Source: Litsea cubeba (Eukaryota > Streptophyta > Magnoliopsida > Laurales > Lauraceae). Taken from it: a stretch of 64,000 nucleotides of DNA. Of the stretch, positions 11,636 through 23,676 are shown in pieces. Positions within the stretch are counted from its first letter, which is position 1. The number at the start of each line of letters is the position of its first letter. The translations under genes and the position numbers were made by a program. The notes under the pieces were generated by a model. It was not told the origin of the DNA, did no database searches, and was given only the letters and a program-made list of their open reading frames with translations. The stretch lies in NCBI GenBank assembly GCA_012931725.1, contig CM022944.1, positions 38,433,188-38,497,187 on the forward strand. The letters run 5' to 3'.

Positions 11636-13242
11636 CTGCAAAAAATAAATAGATCGAGAGAGGGAGATGTAAACATAACTAGAGCGAGAAGTAAAGCTAA
11701 CTAATAAGGAAATTAAAACTAGTTAACTGCATAGGGTAAGATCACATAGACCTCTAGTCCTCAAGTTCTTCTTTCCCTTATAGCAGTATTTGAAATTTAA
11801 GTCATGTTTGGTTGCAAACATCTGGGGGCAATTTGTCTTAATGATTTGGAGAATTCCAAATATGAGACTACTTATTTTGATGGGTACAGACTCATTATAT
11901 TCACTTAAAAATAAATCATAGCAACGTTTATCTAGGCCTGTATGTATGAATTAGAATCATAGCAATACTTATTTAAATTTAATGGTTGCAAAAACAGAAT
12001 GCAACCTTTCCCACCGCTTCCTCTATACAATTGTTTATGGCTTTAATTCATTGCAAATGAATAGGTATTGAAGTTAGTTCAAATACTCTTATATGAATTA
12101 ATTTATTTACAACACTTGTATTACTAAAATGATTAATGATGAAGCCATTACAATGGAAACATGATGAATAAGAAGAACAATAACAATTATAATGGTATAA
12201 TGGGTCCATTTTTATGCAAGGGCCACATGTGTAGCTTAATTCCATCCTATTGTCATTAGGAAGTCTATGTTGTCAATGGGCCAAATCATACTTGTTATTG
12301 CGAATGGTCCAAAGCCTATGGGTTTTTTCCACCACTACAAGTCTCTATATTTTAGTGTGTGTATCAGAATTGTGATGATCCAACAAAAAAAAAAAAAAAA
12401 GAAGTGATGAATTGTCAATGAGAATAGGGCTCTAGCTGGATCCGGATTCCGCCACTACTGTATAATTTTGATTAACTTATCAATTTAGAAAAGTCTCTAC
12501 TTATATGATTTTGGTAACTGTTAATTTATTTTCCTTTTTGCACACCCAAATTTTTGTTTAGTAAAACCCAATTGTTATCTTCTACAATATCATCACACTA
12601 TAATCAAATTCAAAATGATCGGCATTATGGTTGATGTCTCCCTATTTCAGTAGCAATGAAGTAGTCCAAACATGAAGTCTCTGCATGTCCACTAGGATTG
12701 CCAACCCAGTCGAGAATGGGGAAAATGGAAGGACTAAGTCGTGGGTCGATTCAATGCAAAAATCATGTACAATGCATGAATATTAACCATTTTAGGATGT
12801 CAAGTAAATGGAAAGAAGATGAAGAAACCACAGTAAATCATCATTGTGTAATACAGAAAAAGAAAAAGAGACAAGAAGAATACCATAGCCCGAAAAAGAT
12901 ACTGGAAGCTTGATGCTACAATCCAATAGGTCGGAAAACGACCTTTGGGACCACTTGCTATACCTTTTGAGGAAGGAGAAAAGAAAACTCCCAGGGGAAA
13001 GTGCAAAAGTGATGGGAGGATGAAGGGAAAAATGGGGAAGTGGGGTCTCGGTGGGTTTTCCAAATAAAGATGCTGGAATCTTGATGCTACAATCCAAACA
13101 TGAAAAATGACCTTTGGGACCACCTGTTTGCTCTTTTGCAGAAGGAGGAACTGAAATCGCCAGGGGCAATGGAGATAGGGATGGGAGGAAGAAGGGGAAA
13201 GTGGGGAAGTGGGGTTTCGCGCGCTGTATATTGGGGTTCAAT
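11636..13242. other. Right subterminal region of the MULE, upstream of the PMD-C48 gene
   Basis: About 1.6 kb, AT-rich between 11700 and 12700, with no coding exon recognised. It should contain the promoter of the - strand gene, but I cannot pick a TATA box with confidence. From 12898 it contains an imperfect direct duplication described separately. Confidence 0.6.
12898..13218. repeat. Imperfect tandem duplication of about 150 bp
   Basis: Copies at about 12898-13048 and 13069-13218 share gctacaatcca, acctttgggaccac, ttttgaggaaggag/ttttgcagaaggag and tggggaagtggggt. Open frames on the - strand here (12792-13241) are shadows of this repeat. Confidence 0.7.
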
Positions 13243-13244
13243 GT

Positions 13245-13262
13245 AGCGACGACGTCGTCACT
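13245..13262. promoter_or_regulatory. Subterminal copy of the GACGACGTCGTC palindrome (right end)
   Basis: Context agcGACGACGTCGTCactta, identical over 18 bases to the copy near the left end (3209-3226) and on the same strand, about 125 bp inside the right TIR. Confidence 0.65.
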
Positions 13263-13346
13263 TATTCCACTATTGATAAAAAAAAATGGAAGTGGTCCCA
13301 GGGGACCACTTCCGTGCCAGATTTACTATTGGCCCATTTTATGATC

Positions 13347-13383
13347 AGTGGCCCTCTAAGGTCCCTTTTCAGGTAAAATTCTC
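13347..13383 (-). repeat. MULE terminal inverted repeat, right
   Basis: Reverse complement starts GAGAATTTTACCTGAAAA, matching 3088-3124. The second copy of the 9-bp TSD follows at 13384-13392. Confidence 0.9.
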
Positions 13384-13392
13384 TAATATCAA
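13384..13392. repeat. 9-bp target-site duplication, right
   Basis: TAATATCAA, identical to 3079-3087. Confidence 0.95.
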
Positions 13393-13930
13393 AGGTGGAT
13401 ATCACGTCTAAATCATCTCTTTTCTTCCTCATTCGTCGATGTTGGTGAAATCTATAATCCTAAAATCAAAAAAAGAGAAAGAAGAAAATTGCGAAGGACC
13501 TTAATCTTCTTTAATTAGGAGCCGATCTCCTCCTCCCAAATGATGTCCATCAGCCCCACTTTATTAGTGACCACAGCATCAAAACAGATCATCACAGAAC
13601 CCCTGTATCTCATCTAAAGAACGAACCCCACTATCTCAAACATCCCACACCATCGTCTATATTCTCTCATTCAAACATCATCCATCAGCTCTATCTCCAA
13701 TCATCTTCATCTCTTATTCTCTCCGTTCAACTATTCCATCCCATCGTAGGTATGTCCTCCTGCGGAACTTCACTTGGGTCGCTCCTGTTCATCACACTCT
13801 CATTCCCATTTTGATTTGGTGCTAGGCCCAATTTCTCTCCATCCAAATCTTTAACCACCATTGGATTAAAATTCAAAGAAATTTAAGATTAAAAACCACT
13901 AAAGTAGGGCTAATATTGTGGTGTAATCAC
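13393..13930 (+). repeat. Continuation of duplicated block copy 1 beyond the MULE
   Basis: The segment with gagccgatctcctcctccc, atgatgtccatcagcccc and atctcaaacatcccacacc resembles 20085-20245 and again 21437-21610. It is therefore the right-hand part of the duplicated block. No gene is visible. Confidence 0.6.
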
Positions 13931-13939
13931 TAATTACGT

Positions 13940-15115
13940 GCGACGCAATTGTGAAATAGCAACACAATGTGCTGTAGAACTGGTTTGCTCTCGTTGGTCG
14001 AGAGTTTAAAGCTGCACTACTACACTGGGGCTACATGGGATTTACCTACCTCCTCCTGGGCCCGCATGGATTAGTCCGACCTAAGGGCTAGGACACCCTC
14101 TGTTATTAAAAAAATATATACTGTATCGTGAAAACATTTGCTTGATGAGGGATATGTGGCTTACAAATGGACCGTGAGTTGAATTAGTGAGCCCATGCGG
14201 TAGACTGTTCACTGTTGGAAAACTCCCGAACCTACTCACACTAGGCATTATTAATTTATTATCATTAGCCATGCTTCCTGGGTCTGGATCCTCTTGGCAT
14301 GGCAGGCATTAATAATTTTTTAGAACTCAATTGTGGGGCTCACATAGGAATAACCTAAACCATTTAAGATGAATCTCATTCCCATCATTCATATATCCTC
14401 AACTTTTAGCTCAAAATAAGGGAGCCCCAGCATCTAATTGAGCGCCATGACAAAACATGAATAGGTGTTAATCACGCTTGTGGTGTGATGGTCGATCATA
14501 TAATAGGTCCCACTTCATTTGAGCTGAAACTTACGAGAATATGATTAGAGGGAATGGAACTCATTGTGAATGGTCCGGATTATCTATAGGTGGGCCGCAC
14601 AGGAGTTATAGAAAAAGTGTTATACAATTCATGATGTAATGTTGGCAGGAGAGCATAAAGACTCGAACTCGCGTATTTGGATGTATAGTGAATTGAAGTA
14701 AATGAGGTGAAATATCAAATCAAAATAATAAAATATAAGGGTTTTGATGGTCTTTTATTTTTAGTTGTTTGATAAGAGATTTTTTTTTATTTTGTGTGTA
14801 AAAGAATGATATTTCTTTGTCATTTATTGAGAAAGGAGGTTGTTTTTTTTATAAAATTTTTTTTTTAAATTTATTTACATTTGATATGACTCTTGTATTT
14901 TTTTATTTGGATAAATAAGTTTTTTACTTCACTTTAAATTTATTAATAAATTGCCTAACACTAGTGGCATTACCAATTCTTTTGGGTTCCACCCTTTTCA
15001 GAATCAATGAACCTGCAGTTTCAAAGGATAACAAAGAGAATAGAAATTTTTATCCTTTCTTTTTCCTTTTTTTGTTGGTAAAATGCAGTTAATGTTATTC
15101 ACTACCAAATTTTCT
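13940..15115 (+). repeat. Diverged duplicated block, copy 2 (left part)
   Basis: Colinear with 1845-2520, but interrupted at about 14670-14968 by a MITE that copy 1 lacks. Copy 1 therefore shows the empty site. No coding capacity is visible. Confidence 0.7.
14670..14968 (+). mobile_element. AT-rich MITE, copy 1 of 3
   Basis: About 300 bp, absent from the matching place in block copy 1 (near 2370-2390). It shares with 21775-22095 (inverted) and 24960-25275 the order: a (t)tttgg end, aatcaaataagag-like AT tract, tggtnttttatttttag, ttttagtggagaaaggaggttg. Short ends read roughly gtttggna inwards. The superfamily is uncertain; hAT- or CACTA-derived are both possible. Confidence 0.6.
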
Positions 15116-15121
15116 TTTTCC

Positions 15122-17024
15122 TTTTTTCCAAGAATAGCACCATCAAATAAATTAATTCCCATAATAGCACCCATTTGAAAATAATACCTAAAATAGCATC
15201 CCGAGCCTACGTGGCATATCCAATCCTGGAGTCCAGCTGTTTTGCCAAATTCCCTTGCGCCAGCTGGACAAAATGCTATGTCAGCATTATACCTTCTCAA
15301 GCAGGAAAAAAGAAAAGAAAAAAAAAAAAACAAGAGGGTCTTTATACAATTACAGAAAACTGCTTCACGTCCTCTCCACAGCATGTCAGCACCTGCACCT
15401 CCTCCGACCATGTGTTCCTCGTGACGCCGGCCGGCACTGGATTGACACGAGCACGCCGCACCCTTCCATGGTTCCGACGGATCCGCGGCCAGAGAAGCGG
15501 CCTCATCGCTGCGCCCTTCCATGGCTCTAGAGGAGCCGCGGCTGGAGAGGCCGCCGGAGTTGCGGATGCAGCCACACCCAAGCCCAGCCTCATAACTCTG
15601 TCCACCATCTTCAACCTCAAGACCCATCTCATACTTGTGACCCCAATTCAAAAGTCGACTCTGCAACTTCTCTATGTTGTCTCCACCCAACCAAACGCCC
15701 CTCTACCCACTCGAACCCACCTTTGCTCTAACCACTTCCAACTCACGATCCATCTCAGTATTCCACCCTCCACTCATCTCCAAAACCAATCCACAAACCT
15801 TCCAAGCAGATCTGAACCAAACATCAACACCATCTGCATGTTCCACATTTTCAACACTGTCGCTATCAAACAATCCCATGTCTGGCCTCATTCACTTTAC
15901 TGGAAACAGATCCCCCCTCTGCATACCCTCCTACTTCATCTCCACTTTCAGACCGGAACACGCATCACCCCTACCATGCCCACTTACCTATTCCACCTTC
16001 AGAAAACCAGCACCTACACCCATCCATGACCAGCAACCCAACCACATGACCCATCTGTGCATTGCCACACCTTTTCACCATCCTTTCCCATCTTTGCATC
16101 ACATCTCAAAACCTGCAAAGACCACATCAACTTTCCATATCAACTTCCACTCAGCCCATTCAACCTATCCTACATCACAGACCCTGAGTACATCACCGTC
16201 TTCTATCTTCTTTCTCCCCAGCTTCTTCTTTACAGATATAACCCACCTGCTTTCTCTTCACTCCCCTCCTCTCCCTGTTTTCCTCTTCTTGTTTTATCTG
16301 TTTTATCCATCATCTCTTCGACATGTATCAACAAGATAGCCCACCTCTCTGTACTAATCCAAATTCCAGCCAAATAAACACCATACATCCTCACAACTTT
16401 ACATGAAACCCACTTCACAAATTTCAACATCAAAGAGCAGCAATAGCTATCTTCCATTTCACTCCCTCATCCTCCTAACCAAACAATCTCACAAATCTGG
16501 CCCCACTTCACTCGAACCCATCTTAAGAGTAAATGTTTTGATTGAGTTTCTGTTGGATCGAGTTGGCACAAAAATTGTAATATCTTACAGCTGAATTTGG
16601 TGGCCCAATCGATTTTTTTGGACGATCAGATCAGCTCAGGCGATATCTGCAACTCCGGCGACCTCTCCGGCCGTGGATCCGTCGGAACCATGGAAGGGTG
16701 CGGCGTGCTCGTGTCAATCCAGTGCCGGGCGGCGTGACGAGGAACGCATGGTCGGAGGAGGTGCATGTGCTGACATGCTTAGGAGAGCATGTGAAGCAAT
16801 TTTCTGTAATTGTATAAAGACCCTCTTTTTTTTTTTTTTTCCTGCTAGGGAAGGTATAATGCTGACATAGCATTTTGTCCAGCTGGCACAACGGGATTGG
16901 GCAAAACAGCTGGACTCCAAGATTGGATATGCCACGTAGGCTTGGGATGCTATTCTGGGTATTATTTTCAAATGGGTGCTATTATGAGAATTAGTTTATT
17001 TGATGATGCTATTCTTGGAAAAAA
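15122..17024. mobile_element. Fold-back (long-TIR) element with unrelated filler
   Basis: About 1.9 kb. The inverted arms run from 15122 (ttttttccaagaatagca) to about 15566 and from about 16640 to 17024 (tgctattcttggaaaaaa), with high similarity over roughly 370 bp. The left arm has an extra 55 bp from an internal duplication (cccttccatggttccgacgg and a variant). The interior (15580-16620) is CA-rich on + and unrelated to the arms. Open frames there on both strands lack recognisable domains. Long arms around a foreign interior resemble a fold-back or Pack-MULE structure. I could not find a convincing TSD. Confidence 0.75.
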
Positions 17025-17112
17025 CTCGAAAAAAAGACTGTCAGTACAATAATATACGGCATTGGCAATAAGTCAGTACAATAAAGATCTCTTCTCAGAA
17101 TCTCAACATAAG

Positions 17113-17120
17113 CATTTAGC
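17113..17120. repeat. 8-bp TSD of hAT element 1, left
   Basis: CATTTAGC directly before the element start; the identical 8-mer is at 18558-18565. Confidence 0.92.
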
Positions 17121-18557
17121 TAGAGATGTCAAGTGGGTCGTGCCGGCCCGGCCCGCTAGTCAACGGGCCGTGGCACGGCACGGCCCGGTCAACGGCACGG
17201 CCCATGACGCGGGCCGTGCTGGGCCGAGCCGCGCAGGCCCGCTGGCCCGTCAGCCTAGTGGGCCAGCCCCTGTGGCCCGCCAGGCCCGCCAGGATCGGCT
17301 GGCACGGCCCGCCTGGCCCGCCAAAAAAAATTATTTTTATATATATATTTTTTAATTTATAAAAATCTAATTCCCAGCCAACTAACAACCCTAGGCATTT
17401 TCTAATAAAAAAAACACTTACATAACTTGGTAAGGTAGGACTTTAGTGTAAATTAGTCACACTAATAAAGAGGGGCAATGTGTTTTTGGGGAGAAGTAAT
17501 AAGGGGAATGTTTTGGTGTGACACACTTACCTTTACTAAATTTGCCCCGGCCCCTTGCCTTCAATAATTTTATTTTCTTCAGAGATATTTGAGAATCTCA
17601 AATGAAATTCCCTACCTGCATTCATCTATATTCAAGAACCCCTGAGCATTTGAGAAGTTGAGATTCTTTATAGGTTGGAAAGCTCAGGATTAAACACAAG
17701 AATATGTTCATAATTCAGTAATTTATGTTCAATATAATCTCGTCACATGTACCTATAACTCCACTCTCGATCACATCACATGAAGCCATATATTTACATT
17801 GATATGAACACTAGGAAAAAGAAGTAAAAAATATGTAACCATGATAAAGATAATGAGAATTATTGACTAAGACTAAAAACCCATAACTAAAAAATAAAGA
17901 AATTTATGCAAATCTAAATAAAATGAAGTCCAAGGTTGTGGTTTCATGGTGGGTCATTTGGAAGACTGGAGATGATTATTGATAAAAGTAGAAATATTTA
18001 ACCCTCGCTAAGTTCTTGTTTAAAGTATGATAATTCAGCCAAAAAATAGAAATTGAGTTTGCCATCTCAATTGAAATATCCTTAACCATGGCATTTCAAT
18101 TTGGCTGAAAAATGAGTAGAAAAAAGGACATGATATGTTTTTTTTTTTATATTTCAGGTTGTTTGAATAAAAGAGTAAAAAGTTGGATAAAAAAGGTGTT
18201 GGCTTCTCATCATCATCTAAAGTGGTTAAGTTCTCATCCTAATGTAACTAATAGTTTAATATTCATGGTTAGGTTCACATCCTCATCTAACTAGTTTTAA
18301 TATTGTTTGAATACATATTAGTATAGAAAAGTTAGGTAGTCTAGTGGTTGTGTTTATCTCTCACATTAGGTTGTGAGATCGAGTTCACCCAAACACTTTT
18401 ATTTTTAAAAATCTATGCAAATTACGCAGGTCGGGCCAACCCAACCCGCCTATAACTCTATTAGAAGAAGAAAAAAAAAAAAAAAAAGGCACGCCTGGCC
18501 CGCGGCACGGGCGGGCTCAATTTGGGGCGGGCCGTGCCGGCCCGTTTGACATGCCTA
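17121..18557. mobile_element. Non-autonomous hAT element 1 with GC-rich subterminal repeats
   Basis: 1,437 bp. Ends TAGAGATGTCAAGTGGG and, inverted, TAGGCATGTCAAACGGG. Perfect 8-bp TSD CATTTAGC on both sides, diagnostic for hAT elements. The first 210 bp and last 80 bp are packed with GGCCCG/CGGGCC motifs that contrast with the AT-rich middle. No transposase remains. Open frames over the GC-rich end (17062-17388) are composition artefacts. Confidence 0.9.
18330..18405 (+). mobile_element. Possible tRNA-derived SINE head inside hAT element 1
   Basis: The string taggtagtctagtggttg resembles a Pol III A box and gagatcgagttcaccc a B box, about 30 bp apart, as in tRNA-derived SINEs. The 3' part and target duplication are not clear. 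Confidence 0.4.
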
Positions 18558-18565
18558 CATTTAGC

Positions 18566-20248
18566 CCACCTTTGGCCCTTCTCTTCAATATAATATAACT
18601 TCATCCTCTTTGTTTTTTGTTTTTCCAAAATCCAGTACAGAGGTCACAGGTCACGGGCCCTGTCATGACTTTACAGGCCAAAGTCTTTTCACAGGACCTT
18701 GCAGCCTCACTGTAATATGACTTTTCGTAATATATATATATATATATATGAATACTTAAATCAAGTGTCCTGAAAGAAAAGGGCGAAATACTTAGGTGCA
18801 CTGTTGCCTGCGTCTTACTCGATTGGAGAGATAGATAAGTTTAAAAATTGGATCCAAAATTAGTATCTATTTTCCTTTATATGAAAAGAGAATTTATCAA
18901 AAAAGTTTCTTTTAAAAATAAAAACCATAAGTGAAAAGTGAAAATCCAAAAGTTTAATAATATCAAAGCAAGGCCTCCCATTCAAACCCTTAATTTTTCC
19001 ATATTTTGCCCCCCATTCGTCCTCAAATTTAAAGAAGAGGACATTAATCTTCTTTATGGGGTGCATAATATAATATCAATAAGTTTAAATATTATAAGAT
19101 TTTATTATTATAGAATAAAATAGTGTCATGTTTCTATATTGTGTTTGACAATCTTCACATATTTTAATATACCTTTGAAGTATTTGACAATTTATAAAAA
19201 AACTCACAAAATGATGTACCGAATAAGAAATTGAGATAATATAATCAATTAACCCAATACAGGACCCACCAATTAGTAACCAATTATCATGGTAGGACCT
19301 ATCTATTATAAATTAATATATAAGATTAAATTTAAATCGTGAGATCCAAGCAATGTTATTTAATTAAGGTGGGTCCACCAAACGTTGGTAACTATACCAT
19401 AATACATCTAATTGTGATTTATCACAAATGACTCCATCTTGCTTTTTTTTTTATAAGAAATCATTATAGGACCCATTTGATATTGGTAGTCATATTAACA
19501 CTAAGAGAGCTATCAAATAGTGAGATTCATTTAATGATGACAAATTAATAATTACAAACACATAATTCAATCTTGGTAATCATGGGATCCGGTTAATTTT
19601 GGTAGAATGGGACCCACCTCACGTTGATAATCACAATGAAAGCCCCGAGCGTGACATTTGTAGGACCCACCTAATATTGATAATTAATAAGAGCTATGTA
19701 GTCGTGTCGTCGTGATATGGCTATAGGACTCCACATTAAATTTAAAAGCACTGTGGGGCCAATCTAATAGTGGGAGGAGTGTGGGACTCATAAATGTTAA
19801 AACTTATAGTGAGCCATTATAATTAATGGTTGCTCGTGAACTCTCCAATGATTTTTACTCAAACTTTCCATTCGTATTTAGAAAAAAAAATTTAAAGATT
19901 ATTTTATACAGTATACCCTTGAATAATGTAATATGAAGGTTTTTGGAAGAAAGTGATATATTATAAGATACCTTCTAAGTTATCCAAACACCCCCTTTTT
20001 AAGTGAATATATTACATTCTAAATTAATAAATAATATAGCAAAATCTCTTGAATATCTCCTTTCCAAATACCCCCTTAATCTAGAGTCGATCTCCTTCTC
20101 CCAAATTGATGTCCATTAGCCCCTCTTCATTACTAACCTTAACATCAAAACAGATCATTATAGAATACAGCCTGCATCTCATCTCAAAATCGAGCCCCAC
20201 CATCTCAAACATCCCACAGCATCATCTCTGTCCTCCCATCTAAACATG
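18566..20248. other. AT-rich DNA, block copy 2 continued
   Basis: 18590-18840 matches parts of 2790-2960 (shared tcttttcacagg...cctg and atgacttttc). 19250-19830 has many short repeats of the type taggacccacc/tgggtcc without a clear element. 20085-20240 matches 13500-13690. No coding exon is recognised. Confidence 0.55.
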
Positions 20249-21535
20249 TAGGGCTGTAAGTGGTCGGTTTTCGGTCGGTTTTACGACATATGACACCCGG
20301 GCCGAAACTTTCGGTTTTACAATTTTACAATAGCCAAAACCGACCAAAGTATATATACTGGACATTGAAAACTGACATTTCGGTTCGGTCGGTTTCGGTC
20401 GGTTTTCGGTTAATGGGCTGGGCCTAATTTTTATGGGCTTCAACAATAAAAGTTTCAAAAATCTCATAGCTATGTCTCAAAGGCATAAGAGACCACAATG
20501 TTACCAAATACTAGTGCCTGACTAATGAAACATGGACATAAAATACTGTAACTGCCATGCCATGCAAATCAGGGGAACATCAAAAGTGATAAGATATGAT
20601 CATTTGAAATGGTCTGATCAGTCTCAATGATGTATTAATCCACTGAGTAATTGAAAATGCTTAACTGTCAATTTACAGTACAGCCATCAGGAAATTACTG
20701 CAAATAATGTATATCAGGAGAACATAAAAAATGTACCTTTAGAAATAATGCTTAACTGTCAATAATGCTTAACTGTCAATTTACAGTCTCAATGGAGCAG
20801 CTTTCCTCTCTATAATAGAATCCACTTACTACAAATGCACCCTTAAAAAGCTCAAAAAAGTTTTAAACACCTTTTCCTCTGTGACTAGAAGCCCGCTTCT
20901 TGGGAAGAAACCCAAGAGACCCATGCCTGGAGTGTTTAAACTTCCTGTGCGACATCCTTTCGCCCTTGCTTCACCCTGCCACAACCTTAAAAGAAAAATG
21001 AGAAAAAGAATGAAACTGACTACATGGTATTCTCCACAGAAAGCCTTTTACTGATTACAGGAGATACTATTATATAGAAAAATACAAAAATCTTCCAAAG
21101 AAGTAAAATAAAAGAGAGAACACCCAAGCCCTCACCATTAAAAATAACAATAAAAAAACCGCCATTACATACAAGTACATACCAAGACAAATAGCCAAAA
21201 GCCATTTTCTAGAAAAAAAAAGTGGGCGGGCTATCAAGTAGTAATTTGTTCGGTCAGTTCGGTTTTAATTGAACAGTTTCCACATAATTATAAAAACCGA
21301 CCGTTTGAAGAAAAAAAAAAATTTACAAAAACCGTTCGGTCGGTTTTGTTTTAAAAAAATCTATAAACCGGCCAAATGGTCGGTTCGGCCGGGCGGTTCG
21401 GTGTTCACGGTTAATTTTGACAGCCCTATAAACAAGATCATCAAAGAATACAGCCTGCATCTCATCTCAAAATCGAGCCCCACCATCTCAAACATCCCAC
21501 ATCATAATCTCTATCCTCCCATCTAAACAAGTCTA
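20128..21535 (+). repeat. 110-bp direct duplication flanking hAT element 2
   Basis: About 20150-20248 and 21440-21530 are nearly identical (acagcctgcatctcatctc, aatcgagccccaccatctc, atctaaaca). The hAT element lies between them, so either the target already held a tandem duplication or the site was duplicated around the insertion. Confidence 0.75.
20249..21428. mobile_element. Non-autonomous hAT element 2
   Basis: 1,180 bp. The ends are TAGGGCTGTAAGTGG and, inverted, TAGGGCTGTCAAAATT. Flanking 8-mers are TAAACATG (20241-20248) and TAAACAAG (21429-21436), a TSD with one mismatch. Subterminal repeats are variants of cggtcggttttcggt on both sides. No transposase frame is present. Confidence 0.85.
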
Positions 21536-21774
21536 CCACCCATCATCTTCATCTCCGATTCTCTCCATCCATCTATTTCATCCTACCATTTCTCATCCTC
21601 TTCACGATGATCCCCTTTCATCATTACAAATAACGATCTCATATCCATCCAATGACAAGGGGTCACTCTCTGATTCCCCAACTTCACCACTTAGCCCATC
21701 TACTCTAGCATAGTAAACCCATCATGTCTTTCCTGTCCTTTGCAACTCACCAACTACAAACCTATTTTCAGGTG

Positions 21775-22095
21775 TGTTTGGCACTTAACTAGTTAAAGTG
21801 AAGTGAAGTGAATCTAGACAAAAAATGATAAGGGGTCACATCAAAAGTACACAATTTCAATATTCCCTCCCAATTTTTCAAAAAAAGTCAAAAAAGCAAC
21901 ATCCTTTCTCCACTAAAAGATAAAAAAACTCCACTTTTCTATACAAAAAGTCAAAAAAATTACATACCAAACTACTAAAAATAAAACACCATAATAACAC
22001 CTTATATTTTATTCTCTCTTGATTTGATGCTTCACCTCACCATACTTCAATTCACCACTTCTTCCATTTTTATTTTCACCAAATGTGCTCCCATT
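21775..22095 (-). mobile_element. AT-rich MITE, copy 2 of 3 (inverted)
   Basis: The reverse complement shares with copies at 14670 and 24960 the tract aatcaagagagaataaaatataag, tggtgttttatttttagtagtttgg and ttttagtggagaaagga, plus gatgtgaccccttatc near one end. Ends read gtttggcac/catttggtg. Confidence 0.6.
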
Positions 22096-22099
22096 TTAA

Positions 22100-23020
22100 C
22101 ATGGAACTCATCAAAATTATAAGGTTCGTAGCCTTAATTAGGTGGATTAGTATAATTACTTAGGATTAAGGTTAGTTAATTGATCTTAGTAGCCTAACAT
22201 GTTAGTTTTAGTGTTAGGAAGAGCTTCAATGAGTTTCAAGAGTGGTCGAAGTGCATTTGAAGGTAGTAGGAGGTGTTTTGTAATTTAGGTTGACTAGCGA
22301 GTTAAATGTAATTTCAGAAACCTCGCATAGTTGGTGCATGGGTAGTTCGCATCATGCACGCGACTTTTCATGCTTGGCCCGTCGCGATCCGGCAAACAGA
22401 AATCCATCAAGTCAACCATGTTCAAAATAGCCCTTAATTAAAGCCCCCTTTTGTAAATAACCTTAACCTTCTTTTTTTAAAACTGAATTTCCAAATCTCC
22501 TTAAAACATAGGAAATTCATTTTCTTGCAACAGAGTGGTGGGCCACTTTCGGACATCCCCCACCTTCGGATTCACACCCAAGGTGGGTCCCATATGGTGG
22601 ACTTCTCTTTCTTCTTTTCTTCATTCTTGTCTTCTCTCTTTAATTCTTCCACTTGAATTTCTCTTTACGCATGTCCAGTACACAATAAAATAATTAAATT
22701 AAAATGAATAATTCTACATTGAAAACTATCATACCATGCATGAGTCTCATCTTGACACGTATGAATACATGCAAATACACGTCGACTTAGTTTTTCGTTT
22801 ACAATCTAATTGTGAAAAGAAATTATGTATGTTTGGTATAGATTTATAGATACTCAAGACGATAATCCGATAATCTAAAAAGAATAATTTTATAAAAACA
22901 AGTCATTTTCAAAAACTTAAATCAAATTCACACGAAATCCCCTTTAAACACCAAGATGCCTAATTTTAAGAAATTCAATGCGTGTTATCCTAATTAAGTC
23001 CAAAATTTACACAAAATGAT
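22100..23020. other. No gene seen
   Basis: Mixed-composition DNA between the MITE and the palindromic element. No coding exon, RNA gene or element border was recognised. Confidence 0.55.
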
Positions 23021-23021
23021 G

Positions 23022-23026
23022 ATAAT
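23022..23026. repeat. 5-bp TSD candidate, left
   Basis: ATAAT immediately before TGTAGGGACG; the same 5-mer follows CGTCCCTACA at 24411-24415. Confidence 0.75.
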
Positions 23027-23341
23027 TGTAGGGACGTTAACTCATCCAGCGTCCGCGTGGCGGTGCCCGGATGGTTGTATGTCCCCCACAGGGGATAGGC
23101 GGAGCCCAGGGCCCCGCGCCTATTGTATACACTTGGGCTGTAACCTCTTGGTTGTAACCCTTGTGTGTTTGTCCCACATCGAGTGTGAGGGCCTCCCACC
23201 CTTGGTATATTAGCCGGAGCGTAACCTAAGGGTGTACCACTACACCTCACCAGGGGCCCTGGGCTCCGCCTATCCCCTGTGGGGGACATACAACCATCCG
23301 GGCACCGCCACGCGGACGCTGGATGAGTTAACGTCCCTACA
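23027..23341 (+). repeat. Palindromic terminal repeat, left
   Basis: 315 bp, TG..CA. It contains ttgtcccacatcgagtgtgagg, a phrase of the kind seen in plant LTRs. Its last 90 bp are the inverse of its first 90 bp. Confidence 0.75.
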
Positions 23342-23676
23342 AAAGGCGTACCTTTGATGGTGGCATGAGCCTCTATTTATAGAGTTTGGAACGTATCTTT
23401 GGGAGATATCGTGGTGTGGGTCCGTGATTCGACAGGGAAGTCACGATCAGCCCACATTACATTAATTGCGGTCCAATCCAGCCCACTATGCATTAAATGC
23501 GCATCGGGTCAGCCCACGTCGCATTTAATGCACGTCTTGTTGGGCCAGATCATGTTGGACGCCTTTGGCGGTAGGGGTACCATCGGATCTGCCCTCGGGC
23601 CTTGCCCCGATGTGGCCTTAGCCGCTGGATGCCACCCTGTCAGGGATCTGGCGAAGATTGTGGGCGGCTGGATGTT

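Larger units (their letters stand above)
3088..13383 (+). mobile_element. Complete Mutator-like element (MULE) with transposase and PMD-C48 protease genes
   Basis: The 10,296-bp element is bounded by imperfect terminal inverted repeats of about 37 bp (3088-3124 and 13347-13383, both reading GAGAATTTTACCTGAAAA inwards) and by a perfect 9-bp TSD, TAATATCAA. It carries a MURA-type transposase on + (3944-6714) and a plant-mobile-domain plus C48 protease gene on - (8167-11635), arranged convergently with a palindrome array between them. MULEs carrying Ulp1-like proteases (Kaonashi/CUMULE type) are known. Here both genes have a single in-frame stop, so this copy is probably non-autonomous now. The perfect TSD suggests fairly recent insertion. 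It sits inside copy 1 of a duplicated genomic block. Confidence 0.93.

Noticed and set aside
15175..16377. Three overlapping + strand frames (up to 284 residues) inside the fold-back element
   Set aside because: CA-rich composition lacks stops; the frames overlap each other, begin in the inverted arm and show no domains.
17062..17388. Ala/Arg/Pro-rich frames on both strands
   Set aside because: They arise from GGCCCG repeats at the end of hAT element 1.
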